From NCBI GenBank assembly GCA_030427705.1, contig JAUIBR010000007.1, positions 62,001 to 126,000 on the forward strand: a stretch of DNA of 64,000 nt, written 5' to 3'. This document shows positions 44,513-53,064 of this stretch, piece after piece. A model generated the notes under the pieces. It searched no databases and was not told the DNA's origin. It worked only from the letters and a program-made list of their open reading frames with translations. The stretch is from a bacterium (lineage in GTDB: Bacteria; Myxococcota_A; Bradymonadia; Bradymonadales; Bradymonadaceae). The position numbers and the translations under genes are program-made. The first letter of the stretch is position 1; every line of letters begins with the position of its first letter.

Positions 44513-45039
44513 TGGCGAGCGGCTTCGATGCTCAGGAAAACGCTGCAAGATGGCGGTAGGTCGACGGGGCAATCGTCGCCCACAGGGTTGCTCAGTGAGA
44601 GCGACGCGAGGCCCTCGGCAGTGTTGGAATCGACCAGCGACATCTCCACGACTGAATCGATATTTGCCACGCAGTCACCATATTGGCTACCCAGCGAGAC
44701 GCCGTCCTTGTTGGCGATCATCTGCTGAAGGTCGACGCCGCTGTCGACCGCGTTCACCGTCATTGCGCCAAACGGGTCGCGAAGTTGGATATCGTAGGTT
44801 CGTGGAAGTTCGGACTCAGCGTAGAGCTCGATGGGAAATTCCCAGCCCCACGGCGTCTCGTCGCCTTCAGGCATGAAGAGCAGATTCAATCCGCCATCCA
44901 AGCATTCATCGACAACTGAGTGGGTCGTGATTTGGAACTCACCCGATGCAAAATCAACCGTGTCGGCCAGGTCCGGAGCTTCCTCGTCCCCACATCCCAA
45001 AGCAAACAACGCCACCAGCGCAAACCAACGAACTCGCAT
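44509..45039 (-). CDS. Lipoprotein, paralogue of the one at 49505
   Basis: 176 residues. The signal peptide ends ALFALGCGD (lipobox Cys16), followed by an acidic segment. The domain starts with GEFQITTHSVVDECLDGGLN and contains YGDCVANIDSVVEMSL and DDCPVDLPPSCSVFLS. It aligns block for block with the lipoprotein at 49505-50062 (TVTVLDVTDNCFDGAMD; GGDCVADMTGTFTL; GADCPAFQAGPPCTVV), so the two are paralogues at each end of one operon. Six Cys are shared in the same order. It overlaps the 582-residue lipoprotein stop (TAATG) and the barrel start (ATGA). Confidence 0.8.
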   Translation of the reverse strand: MRVRWFALVALFALGCGDEEAPDLADTVDFASGEFQITTHSVVDECLDGGLNLLFMPEGDETPWGWEFPIELYAESELPRTYDIQLRDPFGAMTVNAVDSGVDLQQMIANKDGVSLGSQYGDCVANIDSVVEMSLVDSNTAEGLASLSLSNPVGDDCPVDLPPSCSVFLSIEAARQ

Positions 45040-46787
45040 TACTTCTCCTCGAGTTGGCCTTCGACGACGAGGTAGCCACCGCCTTCACCGGCATGACCAC
45101 TGCCGGTGGGACGGAAGCCGATGGACTTGCCTTGGAATCCCTCGACGTTCTCGCTGAATGCCGACAGTTCAAAATCAGGCAGTGGGAATCCGCCATAGTT
45201 CACGTCGACGCTCTTTAGGACGGTCGGAACAATTAGTCGCAGTAGCGCCGCGATATTGCCTTTGTCGACCCCATCTGGTGCAGAGGCGACGTGCGCGTGA
45301 ACGGTAATCTTCTGAGCCCGTCCATCAAGCTGCATGCCGATGCCGCCGTTTTCGTCGATAGAGACGTTTGCACCGGCGCGGACGTGCAAGCCGGTATCAA
45401 ACGTCTTGGTGTCGGTCTGAATCAACAGCCCAACCTCACCGCTGGCGAGGTCGAAGGCATACTCTTCGGGGTATGTGGCGGGAAGCACCGTTGGCGGGAG
45501 TCCCAACGCGATCTCGAAGTTGCTGAGTGGTTGGAAGATTTCCGGTAGTTCAGACAGGGCGGCTGGATCGACTTCAAAGTCAGCGATTGAACCGGACCAC
45601 CAATACGCGAATAGCAGCTGATTGAGCGCATCATCGCTTAGCGCCAATGCAATCGGAGCGTCGCTGAAGTCGTCTCCCAGTGGCGCATCGTCTGTCTTCA
45701 AGCTGCCCGCGCCCGCCCACATTTCAGGCAATCCGAATGTGCTGTCCGCGCTGCCACGCAAAATGACTTCAAGGCCAGCGGGATGGGCCGAGAGCTCGGC
45801 AATTTGGTAGCTGAGTGTGATTCCAGCGATGGTGTAATCGAGCTGGAAGATGCTTAGTAAGTCGGTCAAAAACCCGCCCAGCGAATCACCAAGCCATGCG
45901 CCCATCGCGGATTCCAGCAGGTTCACCAACGTGCTGTGCACGCTGGGGAGGTCGGTCGCGAGGTCCGGGTTTTCGTTCGTTGCGAGCACGAGATTGTCGA
46001 ACTCGACATCCGCGCTGACGACGTCGAACTCGCCAGGAGTGCTGGTTCCACAGATTCGCAGGTCGACTGTCGCATCGTCTGCGGTCACAAAAACCTGGTC
46101 TCCCAAGATGGCTGCAATGCCGGTGGTTGTGAGGTCGATTTCAGTGCCAATAATTGACATAGTTGCGTCGACACAATTGGTGTCGGGCGTCAGGTCAACA
46201 TTCGCGGAGTCAACCTGTATGCGGTCGACCGTGATGGTCTCATCACCTACCTGGAAGGGTTCCGAGGTCAGAGACTCAAGAAACGTTTCGTCCGAGATAA
46301 TCTGCTGAACGATGCCCGAGATGTCGTCCAGATCGGGCTCGTTGTCGTCCAGGAACTGCGTTCCCAGATGAATCTGCACCGCGTTTTCAAGCGTTGTTCC
46401 AGGCGCGTGAACGTCGCCTCCAAACACGCTGACCGCATCCACTGCGCGACCGCCGTCGGTGCCCTCAGCACGAATGCCCAGGATGTTTGGTCCAGGTTCG
46501 ATGGTGTGGGTATAGCTCCAAGCGCCGCTTGGATCGTAGTCCGCAGCCTGTTTGTTGACCTCAACCTTTGCGATATCGGAGCTCCCGATATCAACCCGTC
46601 CGGCGACCCGCACGGTCGAATCGAGCACGAAGATGCCACGCTGTGGCTCGGTCAAAGTGAGCGTTGGTGCGACCCGCTGCGCAGCTTCCACGATCGGCGT
46701 GTCATCGACGCGGTCGGGCACACTCGATTCATCGGTTCCACACCCCATGGATGTGATTAACAATGCTGCCAGGACAGGCTTTTTCAT
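45039..46787 (-). CDS. Large lipoprotein with Ig-like N-terminal domain
   Basis: 582 residues. The signal peptide ends LITSMGCGT (lipobox Cys16). Residues about 38-125 are an Ig-like/glucodextranase-like domain: TLTEPQRGIFVLDSTVRVAG, SDIAKVEVNKQAADYD, HTIEPGPNILGIRAEGTDGG. The remaining 450 residues are long alternating beta strands with small loops (e.g. VNLLESAMGAWLGDSLGG; DYTIAGITLSYQIAELSAHP; LLRLIVPTVLK), suggesting an elongated lipid-binding or barrel-like module, perhaps related to BPI/TULIP folds. The last point is only a suspicion. The start overlaps the HMGR-kinase stop (ATGA). Confidence 0.65.
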   Translation of the reverse strand: MKKPVLAALLITSMGCGTDESSVPDRVDDTPIVEAAQRVAPTLTLTEPQRGIFVLDSTVRVAGRVDIGSSDIAKVEVNKQAADYDPSGAWSYTHTIEPGPNILGIRAEGTDGGRAVDAVSVFGGDVHAPGTTLENAVQIHLGTQFLDDNEPDLDDISGIVQQIISDETFLESLTSEPFQVGDETITVDRIQVDSANVDLTPDTNCVDATMSIIGTEIDLTTTGIAAILGDQVFVTADDATVDLRICGTSTPGEFDVVSADVEFDNLVLATNENPDLATDLPSVHSTLVNLLESAMGAWLGDSLGGFLTDLLSIFQLDYTIAGITLSYQIAELSAHPAGLEVILRGSADSTFGLPEMWAGAGSLKTDDAPLGDDFSDAPIALALSDDALNQLLFAYWWSGSIADFEVDPAALSELPEIFQPLSNFEIALGLPPTVLPATYPEEYAFDLASGEVGLLIQTDTKTFDTGLHVRAGANVSIDENGGIGMQLDGRAQKITVHAHVASAPDGVDKGNIAALLRLIVPTVLKSVDVNYGGFPLPDFELSAFSENVEGFQGKSIGFRPTGSGHAGEGGGYLVVEGQLEEK

Positions 46788-49495
46788 GCTGCACCTCGTT
46801 CGCGACCTTCTTCTATGGTCAACAAACGGCGAAGCGTTTCAATGGTCCGCTCCATGAACGCATAATGCCGGAAGGTGTGGGCCATCAGGTAAAGACCAAA
46901 CCGGTTCACCATTAGATTGTAGAGGCTGAGTTGGTAGCCCTTTCGCCAGAGTGCCTGGTCGATGATTCGACCTGACTTTTTCTGCAGAACTTCGCGATGT
47001 AGCTCCAGGAAATGGTCGACTTCCGCGATGTCGCAGTCCTTGTCCAATGTGAACGCGAGGAACTCGGCGAGGTCGTGCTGCGGCACGCCAATCGTCGCGA
47101 GCTCCCAGTCGTAGGCACAAAGCTTGTGGCCTTCGGCGGTCTGTCGCAGGCAGACGTTGCGAGGATTGAAATCGTTGTGGATCAAGGTCTTCGTCATGCG
47201 ATTTAGCTGCGGCCACCAATTCGGGATGTCCCGAATGATCTCGCGCCACGCCACGACGTCATCGTCAGTAATCCACTCCGGGAACTCCTCGCCCGCATGG
47301 ATCGCCAGCGAATCCCAAAGCTCCGTCATATTGGCCATCGAATGGTCATCATGCACAAAGCCGATCCATTTTTGCTTCTTAAGCTCGCCTTCGCGGCCGT
47401 ACCAAATCGAGTGAACTTCCGCGATTCCGCGGATAGCAGCCTCTATATGTTCGGTTGTCCAACCGCTGACGTCGGCTGCCGTATCCATCAGGATGACGTC
47501 GTTGCCAAGCCGTTCTAAGACCAGCGTGAAGAGCTCACGACTCTCGTCTTCGGCGATGCCGTAAACCTTTGGCGCGTGGTCGACAAACCGCGCATCCGTT
47601 TGACGATAGATGGCGAGTTCGCGTGCGTCGCAGCCAACGAAATCGGTCTGCATCTTGAATTTGCTGAATGCCGTTGCGAGCCGTGGCAAGCACATCGACG
47701 CGAGGTTATTGGTCATGAGGACCACTTCCTCGTCGATGGGTTTGACCTTGCAGACGACGTCGACGGAACCGTTTTCAAACTCGAGTCGATACGGGAAATG
47801 ACCAACCAGCTTACTGATTTTTCGCGCGGTCAATTCCGTGATGATCGAGCTACCAAGCTCGATATCTGGGAGGCTTTCGACCGCTGTAATCTTGGCCGGT
47901 GGATGCACTTTTGCGTACGCGGCTTCGAAGAACTCACGGTTGAGGTCCGCTCGAACGAACCATTCCACAGGCCGGTTGCGGCCAAGCCTTTCGTGGGCAT
48001 GTGCGAACTGCCCACCTGCGATGGCGGACAAGGTCGAGAGGTCCAACGACAGGCAGAATCCGGCAATAATCTCGGCGAACTTCGCCATGCGACCTGGACC
48101 TGCGCAGCCCATCATCGCGAGCAGTTCGTTTTGGCGGTCCAAATGTGTTCCGCCGCCGACCGTTCCGACGATGAGGCTGGGCAATAACATGCTGGCCTGG
48201 ATGCCATCAGAATCGAGCTCGATCTGCAGCTGTCCAAGGCTGCTCTCGTGCACGCATGCGACGTCCTGCCCGGTGGCGATGAACATTGCCGCGATAACGT
48301 TCGAGATGTTGATATTGTAGCCAATCATGCCGACCTGGAAGCTACCGGTCATAAACGCATGATTGGATTTCGCGAGCTGTTCGGGGGTGACTTTGAGGAC
48401 CTGTTCGACGGTCTCTCGGTCCAGAAACGCTTCGGCCACGACGCGCGTTCCGCGCCCACGGATGAAGCTCTGGAAGTTCACCTTTTTGTCGCCACTCATA
48501 TTGGCGTCGATGATGAAATTCTCGAAGACGATATCGTCGAAGAATTTCATCTGACGCATCAGCCACTGACACGCATGCCACGTGCACGACGTGGTCATAT
48601 TCTGGCCTGCAGCGTCGCCCGTTTCGTACAGAAACGCGACGTGTACATGGCGTCCCATAACCTGAGGTTCAACGCTAATGAGTTGCGCGAATCGGCTGAC
48701 CTTGGTCGCCTGTTCTGCAATCTGCTCGGCGTGGTCGCGAATCCAGTCGGCGAACAACATCGCGCCATTGAGCGTGGACAATGCAAAGTGCGGCACACGC
48801 AACATCCGCTGTGACAAAACGCGGGTCGTCACACCACCGGAGCGTGTGATTGCGCGGGCACCACGTGCCGCGGATGCAACAAGCGTCCCCTCCGTCGTCG
48901 CCATCGGGGCATACACAACGCCGCGCGCGTGCTCACCATGGAACAACAGGGGCCCGGCGAGTCCGACAGGGACCTCGACCGAGGAAATCATGTTCTCGAT
49001 ATTGCTGGTCAATCGCTTGGGCAGAAGCGTCGTCTGCTCGAGTGATTCCAGCGGGTGTCCGCTTTCGTCGCGGATGAAATTCAAACGCTCCATCCGGGCA
49101 GCCTCTGTGTATTGGCCGCGGGCAGGGATGGAGTCGACACCAGTGCCCAAAGCACGCATTTCGCGGCTTGGGCGCTTGGGGCCTTTAGTAAGATGGTCTT
49201 TGAACAACCACATGGCGGCGCGGGTGTTGTCGTCTGCGGCGATGAGCTTCAGTCCGTCGCCGTGAGGCTCCACGACAACACGCGGGAGCACCGTGCTCTG
49301 CGTGCCGAAGGTTACCAAAACGTTGTCAAACGATTGGCCCAGAAGCGAGTTCGGGGAGGCCTTTAGCAGCACCACAGTCAGCCATCCTTGGCCGATCTCT
49401 GTGACCTGCGAAACGACCGCCCCTGAACGCGCAGAAAGCGTCGCACGGGGTGCGTCGCTTCCTGAAAACCGCAGCGATTTTTCGCGCCGATTCAT
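46784..49495 (-). CDS. HMG-CoA reductase fused to an APH/choline-kinase-like domain
   Basis: 903 residues, about twice the usual bacterial or archaeal length. Residues 1-130 are an extra N-terminal domain, possibly PilZ-like. Residues about 150-540 are class I-type HMG-CoA reductase: ENMISSVEVPVGLAGPL (168-182), MATTEG (Glu202), TGDAAGQNM (Asp294), GDKK (Lys337), NINISNVIAAMFIATGQD, SLIVGTVGGGTHL and AHAHERLG (candidate catalytic His501). Residues about 555-885 are an aminoglycoside-phosphotransferase-like kinase with VLERLG (hinge), LIHNDFNPRN (773-780, catalytic loop) and YDWELATIG (metal-binding Asp796). The reductase makes mevalonate. The kinase substrate is unknown; mevalonate or a linked alcohol is a natural guess. 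The gene follows a lipoprotein by 9 bases and overlaps the next gene. Confidence 0.9.
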   Translation of the reverse strand: MNRREKSLRFSGSDAPRATLSARSGAVVSQVTEIGQGWLTVVLLKASPNSLLGQSFDNVLVTFGTQSTVLPRVVVEPHGDGLKLIAADDNTRAAMWLFKDHLTKGPKRPSREMRALGTGVDSIPARGQYTEAARMERLNFIRDESGHPLESLEQTTLLPKRLTSNIENMISSVEVPVGLAGPLLFHGEHARGVVYAPMATTEGTLVASAARGARAITRSGGVTTRVLSQRMLRVPHFALSTLNGAMLFADWIRDHAEQIAEQATKVSRFAQLISVEPQVMGRHVHVAFLYETGDAAGQNMTTSCTWHACQWLMRQMKFFDDIVFENFIIDANMSGDKKVNFQSFIRGRGTRVVAEAFLDRETVEQVLKVTPEQLAKSNHAFMTGSFQVGMIGYNINISNVIAAMFIATGQDVACVHESSLGQLQIELDSDGIQASMLLPSLIVGTVGGGTHLDRQNELLAMMGCAGPGRMAKFAEIIAGFCLSLDLSTLSAIAGGQFAHAHERLGRNRPVEWFVRADLNREFFEAAYAKVHPPAKITAVESLPDIELGSSIITELTARKISKLVGHFPYRLEFENGSVDVVCKVKPIDEEVVLMTNNLASMCLPRLATAFSKFKMQTDFVGCDARELAIYRQTDARFVDHAPKVYGIAEDESRELFTLVLERLGNDVILMDTAADVSGWTTEHIEAAIRGIAEVHSIWYGREGELKKQKWIGFVHDDHSMANMTELWDSLAIHAGEEFPEWITDDDVVAWREIIRDIPNWWPQLNRMTKTLIHNDFNPRNVCLRQTAEGHKLCAYDWELATIGVPQHDLAEFLAFTLDKDCDIAEVDHFLELHREVLQKKSGRIIDQALWRKGYQLSLYNLMVNRFGLYLMAHTFRHYAFMERTIETLRRLLTIEEGRERGAA

Positions 49496-49504
49496 GTGAT
49501 GTTT

Positions 49505-50062
49505 TTAGTTCGCAGGTACTGCTGAAAGGTTGCTGACAACCGTGCAAGGAGGTCCTGCTTGGAACGCTGGGCAGTCTGCACCCGTCGCCGATGTAATCGA
49601 CAGCGAGCCGGAGCCCGTGAGGCCGTCTGCACCTGGCGTAAGCGTGAACGTACCGGTCATGTCTGCGACGCAGTCACCGCCGTCAGACGTAATGTCGACG
49701 CCCGTCTGCGAGAAGCCGGTGCCGGAAGTCGTGAATCCACTTCCTGCAGCCTCGATGGCAACACCCGTCACATCTTGGAAAGGCTCGTTGAACTCGATAT
49801 CGATCGACGCTGGAAGGTCGCCCGGAGCTGGAAGCGTAACCGCTGCTGGCAGCGCGCGTGGCGTGCCGTCTGGGAGGACGATAACGTCCATTGCGCCGTC
49901 GAAGCAGTTATCGGTCACGTCGAGGACCGTCACGGTGTATCCGCCCGCAGCCCAACCATCGCTATTGTTCGCGTTGTTGGCGTTGTTTGCGTTGTTCGAA
50001 TCGTCGTCATCGCCGCAACCAAACACGAGTGCAGCGGCCAAAAGAATCGCAGCCTTCTTCAT
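49505..50062 (-). CDS. Asn-linker lipoprotein, paralogue of the one at 44509; first gene of the HMGR-kinase operon
   Basis: 185 residues from the ATG at 50062, chosen because GGAG lies 6 bases upstream and the lipobox (LVFGCGDD, Cys16) follows directly; the longer frame from 50104 would bury the signal peptide. An (NNA)n linker follows, then the same Cys-containing beta domain as in the 44509 lipoprotein. The stop is 9 bases before the HMGR-kinase ATG. The function is unknown; it is a surface or periplasmic partner of the operon. Confidence 0.8.
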   Translation of the reverse strand: MKKAAILLAAALVFGCGDDDDSNNANNANNANNSDGWAAGGYTVTVLDVTDNCFDGAMDVIVLPDGTPRALPAAVTLPAPGDLPASIDIEFNEPFQDVTGVAIEAAGSGFTTSGTGFSQTGVDITSDGGDCVADMTGTFTLTPGADGLTGSGSLSITSATGADCPAFQAGPPCTVVSNLSAVPAN

Positions 50063-50163
50063 GAAATCTCCTTTCGTCCGGCCTATCTGTGGCCGGTTTT
50101 TCAACTAATGTGAAGGTAGTGTGACAGGAGTATCACACGAGATGGAGGATGCGACAAGCAAGC

Positions 50164-50712
50164 TCACTTCGTTTCAGATTCGGGTTTTTCGGCGGGTTCG
50201 AGGTCCTCAGCGGGCTTAACCTCGTCGATGGTTGGACCATCCGGATTAAGCGACCGTGTTGAGTATTCAGAGTTCGCTTTGAGCATTTCCCAAAGCTCCG
50301 ATGCGCCCTCAACGTCAGGGCCGGCTGAGTTGAGTTCTATCGACCCACTGGGCTCGAATTCGATGGTAAGTTCGCTCCAACCTGCACCGGACGGAAGTGG
50401 CTCGTCCTTCTTTGCGGCTTCAATTTCCTTCAGCCGATCTGCATCCTTATTTACAATGACCAGTGCGTAGTCGTACAGCGAAACCATACCGTTGACCTTT
50501 GCCGCCCGCATAACTTCCAATAGCTTTGCCTGGTCCTTTTCCGCCACCACCCAGGTTGCGGTTGACTCCTCTTGATACTGTGGCGGTACCGACCCGTTCG
50601 TGATTCGATGGGTCATGGAGCTGACCCGAATCTCTTTAACTTTGTAGTTGTTTGTTTGGCTTTCGCAGCCGACCAAGCCAGCGACCAGTAGTAACAAAAA
50701 CAGAATACGCAT
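50164..50712 (-). CDS. Lipoprotein of unknown function
   Basis: 182 residues. The signal peptide ends VAGLVGCESQ (lipobox Cys16). The body is mixed alpha/beta with VKEIRVSSMTHRITNG, TATWVVAEKDQAKLLEVMRAA and SELTIEFEPSGSIELNS, and the tail is rich in Pro/Glu/Ser. No family is recognised. It is a separate minus-strand gene, 102 bases upstream of the HMGR-kinase operon's first gene and in the same orientation, so cotranscription is possible. Confidence 0.65.
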   Translation of the reverse strand: MRILFLLLLVAGLVGCESQTNNYKVKEIRVSSMTHRITNGSVPPQYQEESTATWVVAEKDQAKLLEVMRAAKVNGMVSLYDYALVIVNKDADRLKEIEAAKKDEPLPSGAGWSELTIEFEPSGSIELNSAGPDVEGASELWEMLKANSEYSTRSLNPDGPTIDEVKPAEDLEPAEKPESETK

Positions 50713-50759
50713 GTTTGCCTCGCTTGATTTTTCCCGAATCTAACACGAAGCGAAAAATT

Positions 50760-50885
50760 GTGGCCTCAACAATCGAGGACGAAAAAAACGCGCGAGCACG
50801 CGAGCGCGGAAACGCAAACGCAGTGAGCTGAAACGCAAAGCCGAAGGCGAGCTGTAACGCGAACGCCGTGAGCTGCCACAATGAC
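50760..50885. repeat. Short-repeat region with GAGCTG/AACGC units
   Basis: This 125-base stretch between divergent genes has repeated GTGAGCTG(A/C) and AACGC(A/G)AAGC units and small palindromes such as GCC-GAA-GGC. It has the same flavour as the linker/hairpin repeats at 11819 and 42811 but is less regular. The divergent lipoproteins at 50712 and 50941 must take their promoters from the remaining 100 bases; I cannot place them. Confidence 0.5.
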
Positions 50886-50940
50886 TCCGCGGGTGGTATG
50901 GTTATTGCGAACCTTCGCAGTGTTTTTTGCGTGAGTTGAA

Positions 50941-51651
50941 ATGCGGAAGTGGTATGTCGTGATGTTGTGGGGAATCTTGGCCGTCGGCTGCGGTGAGTCG
51001 GAACCCGAACAGACGGACATCGACGAGGGACGCTGTCGTCCGCCTGCTGGCGTCAGTGGTGCACCACAAACGATTGATGGGGTCATTGACCTCATGAACT
51101 CGCTCCCCAAACCGGTCACAGTTCCTTGCTTTGTCGAGAGTTTGGATCGACCGATGACCGTCCTTGGCTCTTCCGATGTCTTCAGCGCACAACCTGCAGG
51201 CGGTGAAAACGCACCACGAATCTTCGCGGTCTACGACCAGATGATCATGTCGTTTGTTCCCGACGGAAAAGGCTCAACAGTGCTCGAATTCGCTGAAGAG
51301 CGCGGCGTGAATATGTCCGTGAAGGGCGAAATCGTGATGCCGGTCGAAGACGAAATCACCGCCGATGCTGCGTTCGAACACATCAAATTTGGCGAGGACG
51401 GGACGGTGTGTGGTTCGTGTCACCAACAGGAAGCACAAGCCTCAGACATCACGTATGGTGACGCCTACGAGTCGCTTGCCCTGCGCCCGGCTCGAACCGA
51501 AATCGTGCGTCTCGAAGACATGCAGTTCCAGCACGAAATCTGCGATCCAGAGCTCACGCCGCGACGCTGCCAGATCTACGACGCACTGTTCTACCGAGGC
51601 GAAGTCGAGGACGGAGATTTCCCGCGGCTATTGCCCACGATCTACGACTAG
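50941..51651 (+). CDS. Lipoprotein with a single CXXCH heme motif
   Basis: 236 residues. The signal peptide ends GILAVGCGE (lipobox Cys17). The conserved-looking segment PPAGVSGAPQTIDGVIDLMNS is followed by a beta region, and at residues 157-161 there is one c-type heme-binding site (CGSCH) in TVCGSCHQQEAQ. No Met ligand is obvious downstream apart from MQFQH. It could be a small cytochrome c or use the motif for metal. It is separated by 36 bases from the next gene in the same orientation. Confidence 0.7.
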   Translation: MRKWYVVMLWGILAVGCGESEPEQTDIDEGRCRPPAGVSGAPQTIDGVIDLMNSLPKPVTVPCFVESLDRPMTVLGSSDVFSAQPAGGENAPRIFAVYDQMIMSFVPDGKGSTVLEFAEERGVNMSVKGEIVMPVEDEITADAAFEHIKFGEDGTVCGSCHQQEAQASDITYGDAYESLALRPARTEIVRLEDMQFQHEICDPELTPRRCQIYDALFYRGEVEDGDFPRLLPTIYD

Positions 51652-51687
51652 CGGTATTGATGTGTCTCCCACTTCGATGGACACACG

Positions 51688-52656
51688 TTGACTGAGCCCT
51701 CAAATCCCCGCCGCCGCGCTGGTGTTTTGGCCGCAATCTTGGCGGTTGTGGTCGCCTTTCTTGTCGCAACCGATGACGGCGAGTTGGCAACGACGGGGCG
51801 GTGTCTGATTGCAGGACAGGGCCGGGCGTACGTTCCGGCCGAACCCCAGGATTTTGCAGGCGACTTCTTAGGTATGAAGTACGAGGGCAAGACCGACAAC
51901 CTCATCGACATTCATGTCTTTGCATATGGTGGCTACGAAGTACCCGTTCTGTATGCGATGCGCGATGAGCTGGTTAAGCGAAGCGGCGAGGGCAAAGGCG
52001 TTGTTTTGGACGTCGGTGCTAACGTCGGGACGCACACGATTTTCATGTCGAAACATGCCAAGAAGGTCATCGCGGTCGAGCCATGGCCAACCATTTTGAT
52101 TCGGCTGCACAAGCACCTTGAGCTCAACAATATTAAGAACGTTGTGATTCGCACCGTCGGATACAGTGCTTCGACGGGCGAGATGCCGTTTCATGTCCCT
52201 CCAGGCTTCAATCAGGGCTGGGGTTCGTTCAGCAACACGTTCTCGGAAATCAAGTACTCCGATGAATCCGACGTGATTCAACTGCCGTTGGTGAAAGGTG
52301 ATGATGACCTCAAGAAGGCCGGCATCGATCGGGTCGATTTGATAAAAATCGACATCGAGGGATTTGAGAAACCGGCATTTGAAGGACTTGCGGAAACGTT
52401 AAAACGTGACCGACCAGCCGCGTTTTTTGAGCTGAATGTGACCAATGACGAGGGCTTCAAGTCCGAAAAGCAGCTACGCGAGACGTTCCCAGAAAACTAC
52501 GAATTCTGGGAGATTCGCACGCGCAAAGAGATGTTGTGGCGCTCTCCTGGCGGCGGATTATTGATGTGTGGCTTGTCCGAGGGGTACTACGAACTGGTTC
52601 CCTTCAATATGGATTTTTCCGAAGACGGAAAGAACCTAATCGCTAAACCGAAGTGA
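51688..52656 (+). CDS. FkbM-family methyltransferase, membrane-anchored
   Basis: 322 residues. The start is uncertain: a TTG at 51688 gives a basic N-terminus and a membrane helix (AGVLAAILAVVVAFLVATDD), with no in-frame ATG nearby. The Rossmann SAM-binding motif is VVLDVGANVGTHTIFMSKHA, then KVIAVEPWP, NVVIRTVG, DLIKIDIEGFEKPAFEGLAE and AAFFELN, all FkbM features. It methylates an O or N of a glycan or small molecule; the substrate is unknown. It is anchored with the catalytic domain probably cytoplasmic or periplasmic depending on helix orientation. Confidence 0.85.
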   Translation: MTEPSNPRRRAGVLAAILAVVVAFLVATDDGELATTGRCLIAGQGRAYVPAEPQDFAGDFLGMKYEGKTDNLIDIHVFAYGGYEVPVLYAMRDELVKRSGEGKGVVLDVGANVGTHTIFMSKHAKKVIAVEPWPTILIRLHKHLELNNIKNVVIRTVGYSASTGEMPFHVPPGFNQGWGSFSNTFSEIKYSDESDVIQLPLVKGDDDLKKAGIDRVDLIKIDIEGFEKPAFEGLAETLKRDRPAAFFELNVTNDEGFKSEKQLRETFPENYEFWEIRTRKEMLWRSPGGGLLMCGLSEGYYELVPFNMDFSEDGKNLIAKPK

Positions 52657-52684
52657 TGCCGCGACTTTTTGTGCGATTGGCAGT

Positions 52685-52713
52685 TTGACAACCCCCCGTT
52701 TCGACGTTAGGTT
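52685..52713 (+). promoter_or_regulatory. Candidate sigma-70-type promoter of the RRM gene
   Basis: TTGACA (52685-52690) matches the -35 consensus exactly. With a 17-base spacer comes TAGGTT (52708-52713) as a moderate -10. It lies 72 bases before the RRM ATG. Confidence 0.45.
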
Positions 52714-52722
52714 CCCGCCCAG

Positions 52723-52769
52723 CTCTCAATTGGTGAGAGAAGAACGAGAAAACAGGCACCAAAGGGTGC
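52723..52769 (+). promoter_or_regulatory. Structured leader of the RRM gene with two hairpins
   Basis: Hairpin 1 is CTCTCA (52723-52728)/TGAGAG (52734-52739); hairpin 2 is GCACC (52756-52760)/GGTGC (52765-52769). AAGGAA (52772-52777) is the ribosome-binding site. Such leaders are common in cold-shock and RNA-binding protein genes and could give autoregulation by the RRM protein. Confidence 0.45.
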
Positions 52770-52784
52770 ACAAGGAAAGAGTTA

Positions 52785-53039
52785 ATGTCGAACAAACTAT
52801 TTGTTGGTGGTCTTAGCTGGGGTACTCAAGAAGCTGGCCTTCGCGCTGCATTCGAAGAGTACGGAACTGTCACTGACGCTGTTGTCATCACTGACCGTGA
52901 AACGGGCCGCAGCCGTGGCTTTGGATTCGTAACCTTTGAAGATGCGGACGACGCACAAGCAGCTATCGAAGGCTTGCATCAGCAAGAACTTGATGGCCGT
53001 CGCATCAACGTTGACGTCGCTCAAGAGCGTCGTCGCTAA
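52785..53039 (+). CDS. Single-domain RRM RNA-binding protein
   Basis: 84 residues, one complete RNA recognition motif. RNP2 is KLFVGGL (4-10) and RNP1 is RGFGFVTF (about 45-52), with the usual aromatic residues for RNA stacking. It resembles the small RNA-binding proteins of cyanobacteria and delta-proteobacteria that respond to cold. The gene has its own promoter candidate, a structured leader and a strong terminator, so it is monocistronic. Confidence 0.95.
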   Translation: MSNKLFVGGLSWGTQEAGLRAAFEEYGTVTDAVVITDRETGRSRGFGFVTFEDADDAQAAIEGLHQQELDGRRINVDVAQERRR

Positions 53040-53064
53040 AAGCGAACCAACAATTTTCAGATAT

